The notes under the pieces are model-generated. The model had not been told where the DNA came from and did not search any database. It saw only the letters and a list, made by a program, of their open reading frames with translations. The position numbers were made by a program, and so were the translations under genes. Below, in pieces: positions 24,322 to 33,800 of a stretch of DNA of 64,000 nucleotides. Source of the stretch: Nocardioides acrostichi (lineage in GTDB: Bacteria > Actinomycetota > Actinomycetes > Propionibacteriales > Nocardioidaceae); assembly GCF_015319165.1 (NCBI RefSeq), contig NZ_JADIVZ010000004.1, forward strand, positions 248,001 to 312,000. Reading direction: 5' to 3'. Each line of letters opens with the position of its first letter. Position 1 is the stretch's first letter.

Positions 24322-24636
24322 TCACGCCGGGGCCAGCCGATCGGCCGGCAACCACTCCTCGACCAGCCCCCACTCGTGGGCACGCACCCGCGCGGCGTAC
24401 ACGACCAGCCCTTGCCACGCGACGTCTGCCCCGGAGCCCGCGCGACGCCACTCCAGCAGCAGCCCCGGGCGCTTCTCCCCCTCGCCGTCCACGGCGTCGG
24501 AGACCCAGCAGTGCCGCGCCGGACACGACTGGGACGGCGCCACGCGATGTGCTGCGGGTCCGCCGATCCGCCGACGCTCGGCCAGGGGCACACCGCGGAG
24601 GTGCTTGTCGTACCCGCCACCAGCCATGCGCGCCAT
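24322..24636 (-). CDS. small conserved actinobacterial protein
   Basis: This 104-residue protein starts at ATG 24636, with ATG 24627 also possible. It contains CPARHCWVSD and then GEKRPGLLLEWRRAG and VEEWLPADRL. This charged, Trp-rich pattern recurs in small uncharacterised actinobacterial proteins, as I recall. No known domain or membrane span is present. Upstream of its start lie the repeat array and no recognisable promoter. The function is unknown. Confidence 0.55.
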   Translation of the reverse strand: MARMAGGGYDKHLRGVPLAERRRIGGPAAHRVAPSQSCPARHCWVSDAVDGEGEKRPGLLLEWRRAGSGADVAWQGLVVYAARVRAHEWGLVEEWLPADRLAPA

Positions 24637-24681
24637 GATCGCACACTCGTTCGAACACGACTCGTCGCTGATCGCGCCGCC

Positions 24682-25640
24682 GGTGGTTGAGCCGGGCGAG
24701 GCGCCAGCCGAGTCCCGTGTCGAAACCCCGAAAGCCTCCAAGCAGCGTTGCCTTCACAGTCACCGGGTTTCGACGCGCTCGGCCGTGAACGGCCTCACGG
24801 CTCAACCACCGCACGACCTCGCCGTGGGTGCCGGGGCGAGGCGCCAGCCGAGTCCCGTGCTCTCCGGTGGTTGAGCCGGGGCGAGGCGCCAGCCGAGTCC
24901 CGTGCTCTCCGGTGGTTGAGCCGGGCGAGGCGCCAGCCCAGTCCCGTGCTCTCCGGTGGTTGAGCCGGGCGAGGCGCCAGCCGAGTCCCGTGTCGAAACC
25001 CCGGAAGCCTCCAAGCAGCGTTGCCTACACAGTCACCGGGTTTCGACGCGCTCGGCCGTGAACGGCCTCACGGCTCAACCACCGCACGACCTCGCCGTGG
25101 GTGCCGGGACGAGGCGCCAGCCCAGTCCCGTGCTCTCCGGTGGTTGAGCCGGGCGAGGCGCCAGCCGAGTCCCGTGTCGAAACCCCGAAAGCCTCCAAGC
25201 AGCGCTGCCTACATAGTCACCGGGTTTCGACGCGCTCGTCGCTGGCGCTCCTCACGGCTCAACCACCGCACGACCTCGCCGTGGGAGCCGAGGCGAGGCG
25301 CCAGCCCAGTCCCGTGCTCTCCGGTGGTTGAGCCGGGCGAGGCGCCAGCCGAGTCCCGTGTCGAAACCCTAGAAGCCTCCAAGCAGCGTTGCCTTCACAG
25401 TCACCGGGTTTCGACGCGCTCGTCGCTGGCGCTCCTCACGGCTCAACCACCGCACGACCTCGCCGTGGGAGCCGAGGCGAGGCGCCAGCCGAGTCCCGTG
25501 CTCTCCGGTGGTTGAGCCGGGCGAGGCGCCAGCCGAGTCCCGTGTCGAAACCCCGGAAGCCTCCAAGCAGCGTTGCCTTCACAGTCACCGGGTTTCGACG
25601 CGCTCGTCGCTGGCGCTCCTCACGGCTCAACCACCGCAGG
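24682..25640. repeat. 184-bp-period repeat array with nested inverted repeats
   Basis: Seven copies start with GGTGGTTGAGCC at 24682, 24866, 24911, 24955, 25139, 25323 and 25507. Full units (24682, 24955, 25139, 25323, 25507) are exactly 184 bp apart where adjacent. The copies at 24866 and 24911 are truncated to about 44-45 bp. Each full unit has outer arms GGTGGTTGAGCC and GGCTCAACCACC and inner arms TCGAAACCC and GGGTTTCGA, so it can form a nested hairpin. Two variants differ in the right arm (CTCGGCCGTGAACGGCCTCA versus CTCGTCGCTGGCGCTCCTCA). No spacers or coding content were found. GGTGGTTGAG...TCGAAACC elements are, from memory, common dispersed repeats in actinobacteria. A right-edge fragment lies in the K+ channel gene. 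Confidence 0.9.
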
Positions 25641-25642
25641 AC

Positions 25643-26737
25643 TCACTCCTCGGCGGAGGACTCCTCCCCGTGGGTGCCGGGGCGAGGCGCCCAGGGCAGC
25701 TCGCGGGCCGGGCGCACCACGATGAGTCGATCGCCGCGCGCCAGCTGCGTGACCACGGGGTCGAAGTAGCGGTAGACCTTCTCGTCGCGCACGACGGCGA
25801 TCACCTGGTCGGGCACCTGCTGCGGCTGGCGGCCCACCTCCGAGACGAGCAGGTCGCGCTCGGCGACTTCGAGGCCCTCGCCGTAGGTGAGCAGATCCTC
25901 CATCACCGAGCCGAGCATCGGGGAGACCGTCGAGAGGCCGAGCAGCCGGCCGACGGCCTCGGAGGAGGTGATGACCGAGTCGGCACCGGACTGGCGCATG
26001 AGCGGCGCGTTCTCCTGCTCACGCACCGCCGCCACGATCCACGCGTCGGGGTTGAGCTGGCGCACGGTGAGGGTGGCCAGCACGTTGGTGTCGTCGCGGT
26101 CGGTGGTGATGATGACCTGCTCGGCGTCCGCCACCCCGGCCCGGCCGAGCACCTCGCGCCGTGTCGCGTCGCCCGTGATGACCGCGAGGTCGTCACTGTG
26201 GGCCTCCTGCATGGCCAGTGGGCTCGGATCGACCACGACGATCTGGCCGCGCTCGGTGCCGTTGCCCACGAGGGTCTCCACGGCGCTGCGACCCTTCGTG
26301 CCGTAGCCGATGACGACGACGTGGTGGGACATGCTGTTCCTCCAGCGTGAGATCCGGAAGGCCTCGCGCCCCTGCGAGGCGAGCACCTCCAAGGTGGTGC
26401 CGATCAACAGCACCAGGAAGGCGATACGGGCGGGCGTGATGACGAACGCGTTGATCAGCCGGGCGTGCGGGGCGACCGGCGCGATGTCGCCGTATCCGGT
26501 CGTGCTCAGCGTGACGGTCGTGTAGTAGATGGAGTCCACCACGCTGATACCCGAGCCGGGATCGGCGTTGTCGACGTAGCCGTCCCGGTCGAGGTAGACC
26601 AGCAGCACCGTGCCGACCAGGATGAAGAGGGCCAAGGCGAGCCGGCGCACCAGCTCGTACCACGGCGAGCGCACCCGCTCGGGCAAGCTGATCAGATCCC
26701 TGCCACGGCGCTGCGGGGAGGGGGTGCTCGAGCTCAC
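25643..26737 (-). CDS. potassium channel family protein, 2TM plus RCK/TrkA-N domain
   Basis: This 364-residue protein (GTG 26737) has a first membrane segment around residues 32-50, a pore helix and selectivity filter TVTLSTTGYGD, a second segment around 95-118, then an RCK domain with VVVIGYGTKGRSAVETL and a TrkA-C-like end. It should form a tetrameric, ligand-gated K+ channel. The final residues (APRPGTHGEESSAEE) are encoded partly by sequence identical to the edge of the adjacent repeat array, so its C-terminus seems to have been altered by the repeat. It is divergent from the acyl-CoA dehydrogenase gene. Confidence 0.88.
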   Translation of the reverse strand: MSSSTPSPQRRGRDLISLPERVRSPWYELVRRLALALFILVGTVLLVYLDRDGYVDNADPGSGISVVDSIYYTTVTLSTTGYGDIAPVAPHARLINAFVITPARIAFLVLLIGTTLEVLASQGREAFRISRWRNSMSHHVVVIGYGTKGRSAVETLVGNGTERGQIVVVDPSPLAMQEAHSDDLAVITGDATRREVLGRAGVADAEQVIITTDRDDTNVLATLTVRQLNPDAWIVAAVREQENAPLMRQSGADSVITSSEAVGRLLGLSTVSPMLGSVMEDLLTYGEGLEVAERDLLVSEVGRQPQQVPDQVIAVVRDEKVYRYFDPVVTQLARGDRLIVVRPARELPWAPRPGTHGEESSAEE

Positions 26738-26807
26738 GGAGCGAACCTACTGGACCACCTCCCGTGCCAGGGCGACGTGGGGCCCGCGCCCGACTACCGT
26801 GGTGCGC

Positions 26808-28502
26808 ATGCCCACACCGCAGACGGGGCGCCACGACCTGCGCACCGTGACGAACCAGGCACCGCTGCTCGCCGGCCACAACGTGGTCACCTCCGATGCC
26901 GCGTTGTCCGACGCCGTGCTCCGGCACGCCGACACCGCCACGCTGGACTCGTTGGTGGGTCTCGGCGCCGAGGCCGGGACGGCCGAGGCGCGCGAACACG
27001 GGATGCTGGCGAACGAGAACACGCCGCGCCTCACGCCCTACGACCGCTACGGCAACCGCGTCGACGAGGTGACCTTCCACCCGTCCTGGCACTGGCTCAT
27101 GGAGCGCGCCATCGGTCACGGGCTCGCCGCGACACCCTGGCAGGAGCAGGCCGACGGCGCCGCGCACGCCCACGTGCGCCGCGCCGCGGGCTTCTTCGCG
27201 TGGTCGCAGACCGAGCCGGGCCACGGCTGCCCGGTGTCGATGACCTACGCCGCGGTGCCCGCGCTTCGCGCCGACGACGCGCTGGCCAAGGAGTGGACCC
27301 CCCTGCTCGCGTCGCGTCGATACGACCCGGGCCTGCGCTCGCTGACCGACAAGGTCGGCGCGCTGGCTGGCATGGGCATGACCGAGAAGCAGGGCGGCTC
27401 GGACGTGCGGGCCAACCGCACCATCGCCACCCCGACCGACGGCTTCGCCGACCACCCCGGCGAGTGGTACGCCCTGCGCGGCCACAAGTGGTTCACCTCC
27501 GCGCCGATGAACGACGTGTTCCTCGTACTCGCGCAGGCCGGCGACGATCACGACCGGCTCAGCTGCTTCGTCCTCCCGCGGGTACTGCCCGACGGGTCGC
27601 GCAATGCCCTCGACGTCGTCCGGCTGAAGGACAAGCTGGGCAACCGGTCGAACGCCTCCTCCGAGCTCGAGCTGGACGGCACGCTGGCGATCCGGCTCGG
27701 CGACGAGGGTCGGGGCGTGCGCACGATCATCGAGATGGTCGCCGCCACGCGCCTGGACTGCGTGCTCGGCTCCGCCTCGCTCATGCGTCGCGCCGTCGCG
27801 GAGGCGTCGTGGCATGTCGCGCACCGCTCCGCGTTCGGCGGCGTGCTCGCCGACAAACCGCTCATGCAAAACGTCGTGGCCGACCTGGCCGTCGAGTCCG
27901 AGGCGGCCACGGCCCTGGCCATGAGACTCGCTGCGGCCGTCGACGCGCCGCACGACCCCCACGAGGCGGCCCTGCGCCGCATCGGGCTGCCCCTGGCGAA
28001 GTTCTGGGTCAGCAAGCGGGTGGCACCGCTGGCCGCCGAGGCACTGGAGTGCCTCGGCGGCAACGGCTACGTCGAGGAGTCCGGCATGCCGCTGATCTAC
28101 CGCGAAGCACCGCTGAACTCGGTCTGGGAGGGCTCCGGCAACGTCAACGCCCTCGATGTGCTGCGGGCCCTGAGCCGTGAGCCCGAGGTGCTCGACGCCT
28201 GGCTCACCGAGGTGGGCGCGGCGCGGGGCGCCGACGATCGCTTCGACGCCTACCTCGACGACACCCTCGCCCTGGTGGGCGCGTGGATGGGCGAGCCCGA
28301 GGCGATGGAGCGCGGCGCTCGGCGGCTGGCGATGCGGATGGCGCTGCTGCTCCAGGGGGCGCTCCTGGTGCGGTTCGCGCCGGCCGAGGTCGCCGACATC
28401 TTCTGCGCCTCACGGCTCGGCGCCGGCTACGACGGCGTCTTCGGCACCCTCGACGGCGGCGACCTGGCCGCCGTCGTCGCCCGCACCACCCCGGTGGCAT
28501 GA
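26808..28502 (+). CDS. acyl-CoA dehydrogenase family protein, AidB-like
   Basis: This 564-residue flavoprotein starts at ATG 26808. It resembles AidB/isovaleryl-CoA dehydrogenase-like proteins: LANENTPRLTPYDRYGNRVD, FFAWSQTEPGHGCPVSMTYAA split at EPGH, GMTEKQGGSDVRANRT, LECLGGNGYVEESG and REAPLNSVWEGSGNV. It is longer than ordinary acyl-CoA dehydrogenases (about 390) because of the extra C-terminal helical domain, as in AidB. AidB is linked to alkylation response, while other members dehydrogenate acyl-CoAs. The next gene overlaps (ATGA). Confidence 0.88.
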   Translation: MPTPQTGRHDLRTVTNQAPLLAGHNVVTSDAALSDAVLRHADTATLDSLVGLGAEAGTAEAREHGMLANENTPRLTPYDRYGNRVDEVTFHPSWHWLMERAIGHGLAATPWQEQADGAAHAHVRRAAGFFAWSQTEPGHGCPVSMTYAAVPALRADDALAKEWTPLLASRRYDPGLRSLTDKVGALAGMGMTEKQGGSDVRANRTIATPTDGFADHPGEWYALRGHKWFTSAPMNDVFLVLAQAGDDHDRLSCFVLPRVLPDGSRNALDVVRLKDKLGNRSNASSELELDGTLAIRLGDEGRGVRTIIEMVAATRLDCVLGSASLMRRAVAEASWHVAHRSAFGGVLADKPLMQNVVADLAVESEAATALAMRLAAAVDAPHDPHEAALRRIGLPLAKFWVSKRVAPLAAEALECLGGNGYVEESGMPLIYREAPLNSVWEGSGNVNALDVLRALSREPEVLDAWLTEVGAARGADDRFDAYLDDTLALVGAWMGEPEAMERGARRLAMRMALLLQGALLVRFAPAEVADIFCASRLGAGYDGVFGTLDGGDLAAVVARTTPVA

Positions 28503-30742
28503 CCACGACCCTCGAGCCGTTGTCAGCGACCCGGCAACGAGACGACCGGCACCGGCGCACCTGTCCGCACTGCCTGGCCAAGGCGGGCGCCGCCCGGGCC
28601 AAGCCGGCCTTTCGCCCCGATATCGAGGGCCTGCGCGCCATCGCGGTCGTGCTCGTCGCCCTCAACCACGCCGACGTGCCCGGATTCGGTGGGGGCTACA
28701 TCGGCGTCGACGTGTTCTTCGTGCTCTCCGGCTTCCTCATCACCGGCCTGCTCGACGACGAGGCCGACCGCACCGGACGCGTCTCCATCGGCGGCTTCTA
28801 CGCCCGCCGCGTGCGCCGCATCCTGCCCGCGGCCTCGCTGGTCACCGTCACGACCGTCGCGATCGCCTACCTGCTCGGTGGCGCCTCGTTGGGCAACCGG
28901 ACCGCGGCCGACGGCGCGTGGGCGTCGGTCTTCTTGGCCAACATCCACTTCGCGGCGAGCGGCGTCGACTACTTCAACCGCGGCGGCTTCGGTTCGCCCC
29001 TGGAGCACTACTGGTCGCTCGGCGTCGAGGAACAGTTCTACGTCGTCTGGCCCGTGCTCATGCTCGGCATCGCCGTGCTCACCCGCTACGCGCGCCAGCA
29101 CCGCAGCTGGCTGGTCGCCGGCGTGATGACCCTCATCTGCGCGGTCTCCTTGTGGTTCTCGGTCACCTACACGCACTCCTCCCCGACCGCCGCCTACTTC
29201 TCCCCCTTCACCCGCGCCTGGGAGCTGGGTATCGGCGCCCTGGCCGCGGTCACGCTGCGCCGTCGTCCGCCCCTGACTCGACACGCGCCCGCCATCGGCG
29301 CGGCCGTGGCCCTCGCCGGCCTGGCCGCCATGGCGGTGGCTGCCTTCACCTTCACCTCCGACACTCCCTTCCCCAGCGCCTGGGCGCTCGTGCCGGTGCT
29401 CGGAACCACCACGGTCGTGGTGGCCGGCATCCTCTCGCCCGGTCACGCGATCGCTCGGGTGCTCGGCTCGGCACCGATGCGGTTCGTGGGCCTGCGCTCC
29501 TACGGCTTCTATCTCTGGCACCTGCCCTTCCTCGTGCTGCCCGCTCTGCGCTGGCAGGTCGACCTTCCGATGCGGATCGCCCTCCTGCTCGCAGCCTTCG
29601 GCGCGGCGACCGTGATGTACGTGGCGCTGGAGAACCCGGTGCGGCACTCCCGCGTGCTCGCCCGCCGCACCCCCTGGGCCCTCGGCCTGGGTGCCGCCCT
29701 GGTGGTCACGGGGCTGGTCGTGACCCTGGGCGTGCAGCAGCTCAACCGGGTGCAGTACAGCGGCTCGCAGAACGTGGCACTGGCCGACCTGCCCACGGCG
29801 AAGGCCGTCCGGGCGGACCTTCCCGCCGCCCTGCGTCTCAGCTCTCCACCCGCCGACCTCGCACCACCCATCGACGACATCGCGAACGCCGGATCCCTCA
29901 CTCCCGACCAGGAGACGTGCGACAGCGACTACGGCGTCACGCAGGCCACGCTGTGCTTCCTCGGCGACACCTCGAGCTCGCGTACCGTCGTGCTCTGGGG
30001 GGACTCCCACGGCGCGATGTGGATGCCCGCCCTATCGGCGGTGGCCTCCCAGGAGGGCTTCCGCCTGGCGGTCTTCACCAAGTACGGCTGCGCGCCGCTG
30101 CTCGGCGTCGAGCCGTGGCACCCGACCGACGACCGCGCCTACGGCGAGTGCACCGCGTTCAAGCAGTCGGTCGTGCCCCTGGTGCAACAGCTCGCCCCCG
30201 AGCAGGTGATCCTCACCGGAGCGTTCAAGGGCTGGGCCTATGTCGGACCCGACGGCGACGAGGTGCCCGGCGGGACGTTCACCAGCACCAAGGGCGAGTG
30301 GCTACCCAATGACACCGTCGACTCGGTCTGGGACGCCGCCCTCGGCCGCACCATCAAGGCGATGGAGCAGACCGGCGCCGCGGTCACGGTGCTCGGCGAC
30401 ATCGGCTATCCGCTCGAGGACAACTCCGTGTGCATGGCCACCCACCGCAGCGACGTCGGCGCGTGCAGCACCCCGCGCAAACAGGCGGTGTTCGACGCCC
30501 ACAACGCCGCGGAGGAGGCCACCGCCGACAAGGCGGGGGCGACGTACGTGCCGGTGGTGCAGCTGCTCTGCACCCGCCAGGCGTGCCCCGCGGTCAACGA
30601 CGACACCGTCGTCTACCGCGACGCCTACCACGTCACCAGGCAGTACTCGGAGCTGCTGGCCCGAGCCGTGGGCACCGCGCTCGGGCTCGTGAGCGACGCG
30701 ACGGGCTCGGGCCGGCAGGCGGGATCCGGCTCAACCGGCTGA
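28499..30742 (+). CDS. acyltransferase family protein, OafA/SGNH type
   Basis: This 747-residue membrane protein begins with an unusual cytoplasmic CPHC motif (RTCPHCLAKAG), then the acyltransferase-3 domain: FRPDIEGLRAIAVVLV with the following HADV, FFVLSGFLITG, FYARRVRRILPAA, YWSLGVEEQFYVVWP and about ten membrane segments to residue about 430. The outside C-terminal part is an SGNH hydrolase-like domain with VVLWGDSHGAMW and DAYHVTRQYSELLA. It probably moves acetyl or other acyl groups onto cell-wall sugars. The 3' end overlaps the convergent dctA gene by 12 bases. The acceptor is unknown. Confidence 0.88.
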   Translation: MTTTLEPLSATRQRDDRHRRTCPHCLAKAGAARAKPAFRPDIEGLRAIAVVLVALNHADVPGFGGGYIGVDVFFVLSGFLITGLLDDEADRTGRVSIGGFYARRVRRILPAASLVTVTTVAIAYLLGGASLGNRTAADGAWASVFLANIHFAASGVDYFNRGGFGSPLEHYWSLGVEEQFYVVWPVLMLGIAVLTRYARQHRSWLVAGVMTLICAVSLWFSVTYTHSSPTAAYFSPFTRAWELGIGALAAVTLRRRPPLTRHAPAIGAAVALAGLAAMAVAAFTFTSDTPFPSAWALVPVLGTTTVVVAGILSPGHAIARVLGSAPMRFVGLRSYGFYLWHLPFLVLPALRWQVDLPMRIALLLAAFGAATVMYVALENPVRHSRVLARRTPWALGLGAALVVTGLVVTLGVQQLNRVQYSGSQNVALADLPTAKAVRADLPAALRLSSPPADLAPPIDDIANAGSLTPDQETCDSDYGVTQATLCFLGDTSSSRTVVLWGDSHGAMWMPALSAVASQEGFRLAVFTKYGCAPLLGVEPWHPTDDRAYGECTAFKQSVVPLVQQLAPEQVILTGAFKGWAYVGPDGDEVPGGTFTSTKGEWLPNDTVDSVWDAALGRTIKAMEQTGAAVTVLGDIGYPLEDNSVCMATHRSDVGACSTPRKQAVFDAHNAAEEATADKAGATYVPVVQLLCTRQACPAVNDDTVVYRDAYHVTRQYSELLARAVGTALGLVSDATGSGRQAGSGSTG

Positions 30743-32098
30743 GACGGCGGCCGGGGCCGCGTGCGCGGTCTCGGCGTCACCGCCCTCGTCGAGCATCGTG
30801 GTCTCGTCGAAGGGCAGCTCGCCGGCGAGCACTGCGTCTAGACGGGCCCGGTCGAGGCTGCCGGTCCAGTGACCGACCAGCACGGTGGCGATCGAGTTGC
30901 CGGCGAAGTTGGTGAGCGCCCGGGCCTCCGACATGAAGCGGTCGATGCCCACGATGAGACCCACGCCGTCCAACAACTCCGGACGGTGCGAGGAGAGGCC
31001 ACCGGCCAGGGTCGCGAGGCCGGCACCGGTGACACCGGCGGCACCCTTCGAGGCCACGACCATGAAGACCAGCAGCGAGATCTGCTCGCCGATGCTGAGC
31101 GGGTCGCCGAGAGCCTCGGCGATGAACAGGGAGGCCATCGTCAGGTAGATCGCGGTGCCGTCGAGGTTGAACGAGTACCCGGTCGGCACGACCACGCCGA
31201 CGGTCGGCTTGTCGACGCCGGCGTGCTCCATCTTGGCGATCAACCGCGGCAGGGCCGACTCCGAGCTCGAGGTGGAGAGGATCAGCAGGAACTCGCGCCC
31301 CAGGTAGCGGAACAGCGAGAGCACGTTGACGCCGGTGGCGAGCCGCAGGATCGAACCGAGCACGACGAACACGAACAGGAGGCAGGTGACGTAGAAGCCG
31401 AGCATCAACATGGCCAGGCTCTTCAGCGCATCGATACCGGTCTCCCCCACCACCGCGGCCATGGCACCGAAGGCACCGACCGGCGCCACCCACATGATCA
31501 TCGCGAGCACCCGGAAGACCACGCGCTGGAGGTGGCCGACACCGCGGAGCACCGGCTTGCCGGCCTCTCCCATCGCCTGGAGTGCGAACCCGATGAGCAG
31601 CGCGACGAGCAGGGTCTGGAGCACGTCCCCGCTCGTGACCGACGAGAACATCGAGGTGGGGATGATGCCCAGGACGAAGTCGGTGGTGGACCCCGAATCG
31701 GTGGCCTGGGCGGCGCCCGAGGCGGCGACACTCTCGGTGAGGTCCAGGCCGTCGCCGGGCTTGATGAGGTTGCCGACGACCAGTCCGATGGCCAGCGCCA
31801 CGGTCGACATCGCCAGGAAGTAGACCAGCGCCAGCCCGCCCACCTTGCCGACCTTGGCCGCCGAGGCGACCGAGCCGACACCGATGACGATCGTGCAGAA
31901 GATCACCGGCTGGATCATCATGCGGATCAGCGCCACGAACCCGGTGCCGAGCGGCTTGAGCTCGACCCCGACATCGGGAGCCACGAGCCCCACGAGGATG
32001 CCCAGGCCGACCGCCACGAGCACGGCGATGTAGAGGTAGTGGGTGCGCGATCCGGGCGCCGAGGCCGGCGTCTTCGCAGTGGCAGCAGAGGTACTCAT
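30731..32098 (-). CDS. dctA: C4-dicarboxylate (cation symport) transporter, DctA-like
   Basis: This 455-residue protein of the dicarboxylate/amino acid:cation symporter family has STSSSESALPRLI, VPTGYSFNLDGTAIYLTM and NFAGNSIATVLVGHW, with about eight membrane helices plus re-entrant loops. ATG 32098 was chosen because the first membrane segment (HYLYIAVLVAVGLGILVGL) follows a short N-tail. It imports succinate, fumarate or malate with Na+ or H+. A divergent CitA/DcuS-type sensor and regulator adjoin it, and a CRP-like site lies at 32119-32134, so carbon-source control is likely. The substrate could instead be another organic acid. Confidence 0.88.
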   Translation of the reverse strand: MSTSAATAKTPASAPGSRTHYLYIAVLVAVGLGILVGLVAPDVGVELKPLGTGFVALIRMMIQPVIFCTIVIGVGSVASAAKVGKVGGLALVYFLAMSTVALAIGLVVGNLIKPGDGLDLTESVAASGAAQATDSGSTTDFVLGIIPTSMFSSVTSGDVLQTLLVALLIGFALQAMGEAGKPVLRGVGHLQRVVFRVLAMIMWVAPVGAFGAMAAVVGETGIDALKSLAMLMLGFYVTCLLFVFVVLGSILRLATGVNVLSLFRYLGREFLLILSTSSSESALPRLIAKMEHAGVDKPTVGVVVPTGYSFNLDGTAIYLTMASLFIAEALGDPLSIGEQISLLVFMVVASKGAAGVTGAGLATLAGGLSSHRPELLDGVGLIVGIDRFMSEARALTNFAGNSIATVLVGHWTGSLDRARLDAVLAGELPFDETTMLDEGGDAETAHAAPAAVSAG

Positions 32099-32118
32099 GC
32101 ACCCACTGCACCCCATGA

Positions 32119-32134
32119 TGTGAGCCACGTCACC
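32119..32134. promoter_or_regulatory. CRP/GlxR-like site between dctA and its sensor kinase
   Basis: TGTGAGCCACGTCACC fits TGTGA-N6-TCACN and lies 21 bases upstream of the dctA start, in the divergent interval (32099-32195). CRP control of dctA is established in enterobacteria. In actinobacteria the GlxR/CRP family recognises a similar motif. The exact position relative to the two promoters is unresolved. Confidence 0.45.
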
Positions 32135-32195
32135 TTTGTGGTCGTTGAGTTCACGGCCGGTTCGGCCCGGACGGACTGGACGGCCGGGGTGCAGA

Positions 32196-33800
32196 ATGCG
32201 CCACGTGCACGTTCCGGGTCGTCGGCTGAGCAGGGGCCTCTCCATCGCACGCCAGGTTCTGGTGCTCCAGCTCCTGGTGGTACTCGTGCTCGTGCTCGTC
32301 TCCCTCGGCCTGGCCGCCCTCGACGCGCGGGCCAACGCGCGCGGCGCCGCGACCCAACGGGCGGTCTCCGTGGCCCGTGCGGTCGCCGACTCCCCCGACG
32401 TCCGCCGGGCTCTCGCTACGACCGACCCGAGCCGGCGGATCCAGCCCTTCGCCGAGGAGGTCCGCCGCGACGCCGATGTCGACTTCGTGGTCGTGATGGC
32501 GCTCGACCGCACGCGCTACAGCCACCCGACCCCCGAGAACATCGGCAAGCCGTTCGTCGGCGACCTCGGCGACGCCCCCGAGGGCGGGGTGTTCACCCAG
32601 CAGTACACCGGCACGCTCGGCCCGTCCATGCGCGCCGTCGTGCCCGTGACCGACGACGACGGCCGGGTGCGCGCCCTGGTCTCGGTGGGCATCACCATCA
32701 CGGCGATCGACGACGCCCTGACCCGCGACCTGGTGACGATCGGCGTCGCGGCTCTCGCCGTCCTGGCGGTGGGAGCGCTCGGTGCGTGGCTGCTGGCGCG
32801 ACGACTGCGCCGACAGACCCACGGACTCGGCGAGGCCGAGATGACGCGGATGTACGAGTACTACTCGGCGGTGCTGCACGCCGTGCGCGAGGGGCTGCTG
32901 CTGCTCGACGGCGAGGGGCGGGTGCAGTTGGTCAACGACGAGGCGCGGCGCCTGCTGGACCTACCCGACGACGTGCTCGGTCGCGACCTGGCCGACCTCG
33001 ACCTGCCGCCCGGACTGGTGGCCGCCGCCCGCGGCGGCCACCGCGAGAGCGACGACCTCTACCTCGCGGGCGACCGGATGCTGCTGGTGTCGTCGGCTCC
33101 GGCATCGTGGGAGGGTCGCGAGGTGGGCTCCGTGGTCACGCTGCGCGACCACACCGAGCTGCGCTCGGTCACGGGCGAGCTCGACGTCGTGCGCGGCCTC
33201 ACCGAGTCGCTGCGCTCGCAGAGCCACGAGGCGGCCAACCGGCTGCACACGGTGGTCTCCCTCGTCGAGACCGGCCACACCGAGGAGGCCATCGACTTCG
33301 CCACCGAGGAGCTGCAGGTGGCCCGCTTGATGACCGACCGGCTCGTCGGCGCCGTCGGCGACCCGGTGCTGGCCGCGTTGCTGCTCGGCAAGAACGCGGA
33401 CGCCGCCGAGCGTGGCGCCGAGTTGGTCGTCGAGGGCGAGCTGAGCGACCCCGAGGCGCTCGGCCTGACCCCGCGCGACCTCGTCACCCTGCTGGGCAAC
33501 CTGGTCGACAACGCGCTCGACGCGGTAGCCGGCCAGCCGACGCGACGGGTGCGGGTGCGGCTCTCGGAGGGGGCGGATGGCGCCAGCATCGCGGTGGGTG
33601 ACAGCGGACCCGGGCTCTCGGCGTCCGATGCCGACACGGTGCTCGCGCGCGGCTGGACCGCCAAGGCCGAACCTGGCAGCGGTCGCGGCCTGGGCCTCGC
33701 CCTGGTGCTCCAGGTCGCCCGGAGCCATGACGGCGACCTCGTCGTCGAGCGCAGCGACCTCGGTGGGGCCGAGCTGATCGTGCAGGTGCCGCGTGCCTGA
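32196..33800 (+). CDS. CitA/DcuS-type sensor histidine kinase
   Basis: This 534-residue membrane kinase starts at ATG 32196. A first membrane segment (about residues 20-42) is followed by an outside sensor domain with SHPTPENIGKPFVGD, the conserved stretch of CitA/DcuS citrate/C4-dicarboxylate sensors. A second membrane segment comes next, then a cytoplasmic PAS-like domain. The dimerisation His lies in SHEAANRLHTV. The ATPase has GNLVDNALDA, DSGPGL and GRGLGLALV. The response regulator overlaps by 8 bases. It probably senses external dicarboxylate or citrate and controls dctA. Confidence 0.88.
   Translation: MRHVHVPGRRLSRGLSIARQVLVLQLLVVLVLVLVSLGLAALDARANARGAATQRAVSVARAVADSPDVRRALATTDPSRRIQPFAEEVRRDADVDFVVVMALDRTRYSHPTPENIGKPFVGDLGDAPEGGVFTQQYTGTLGPSMRAVVPVTDDDGRVRALVSVGITITAIDDALTRDLVTIGVAALAVLAVGALGAWLLARRLRRQTHGLGEAEMTRMYEYYSAVLHAVREGLLLLDGEGRVQLVNDEARRLLDLPDDVLGRDLADLDLPPGLVAAARGGHRESDDLYLAGDRMLLVSSAPASWEGREVGSVVTLRDHTELRSVTGELDVVRGLTESLRSQSHEAANRLHTVVSLVETGHTEEAIDFATEELQVARLMTDRLVGAVGDPVLAALLLGKNADAAERGAELVVEGELSDPEALGLTPRDLVTLLGNLVDNALDAVAGQPTRRVRVRLSEGADGASIAVGDSGPGLSASDADTVLARGWTAKAEPGSGRGLGLALVLQVARSHDGDLVVERSDLGGAELIVQVPRA

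Noticed and set aside
24682..25640. Several open frames reading through the repeat array
   Set aside because: They are repeat units translated in different frames with changing identity, not genes.
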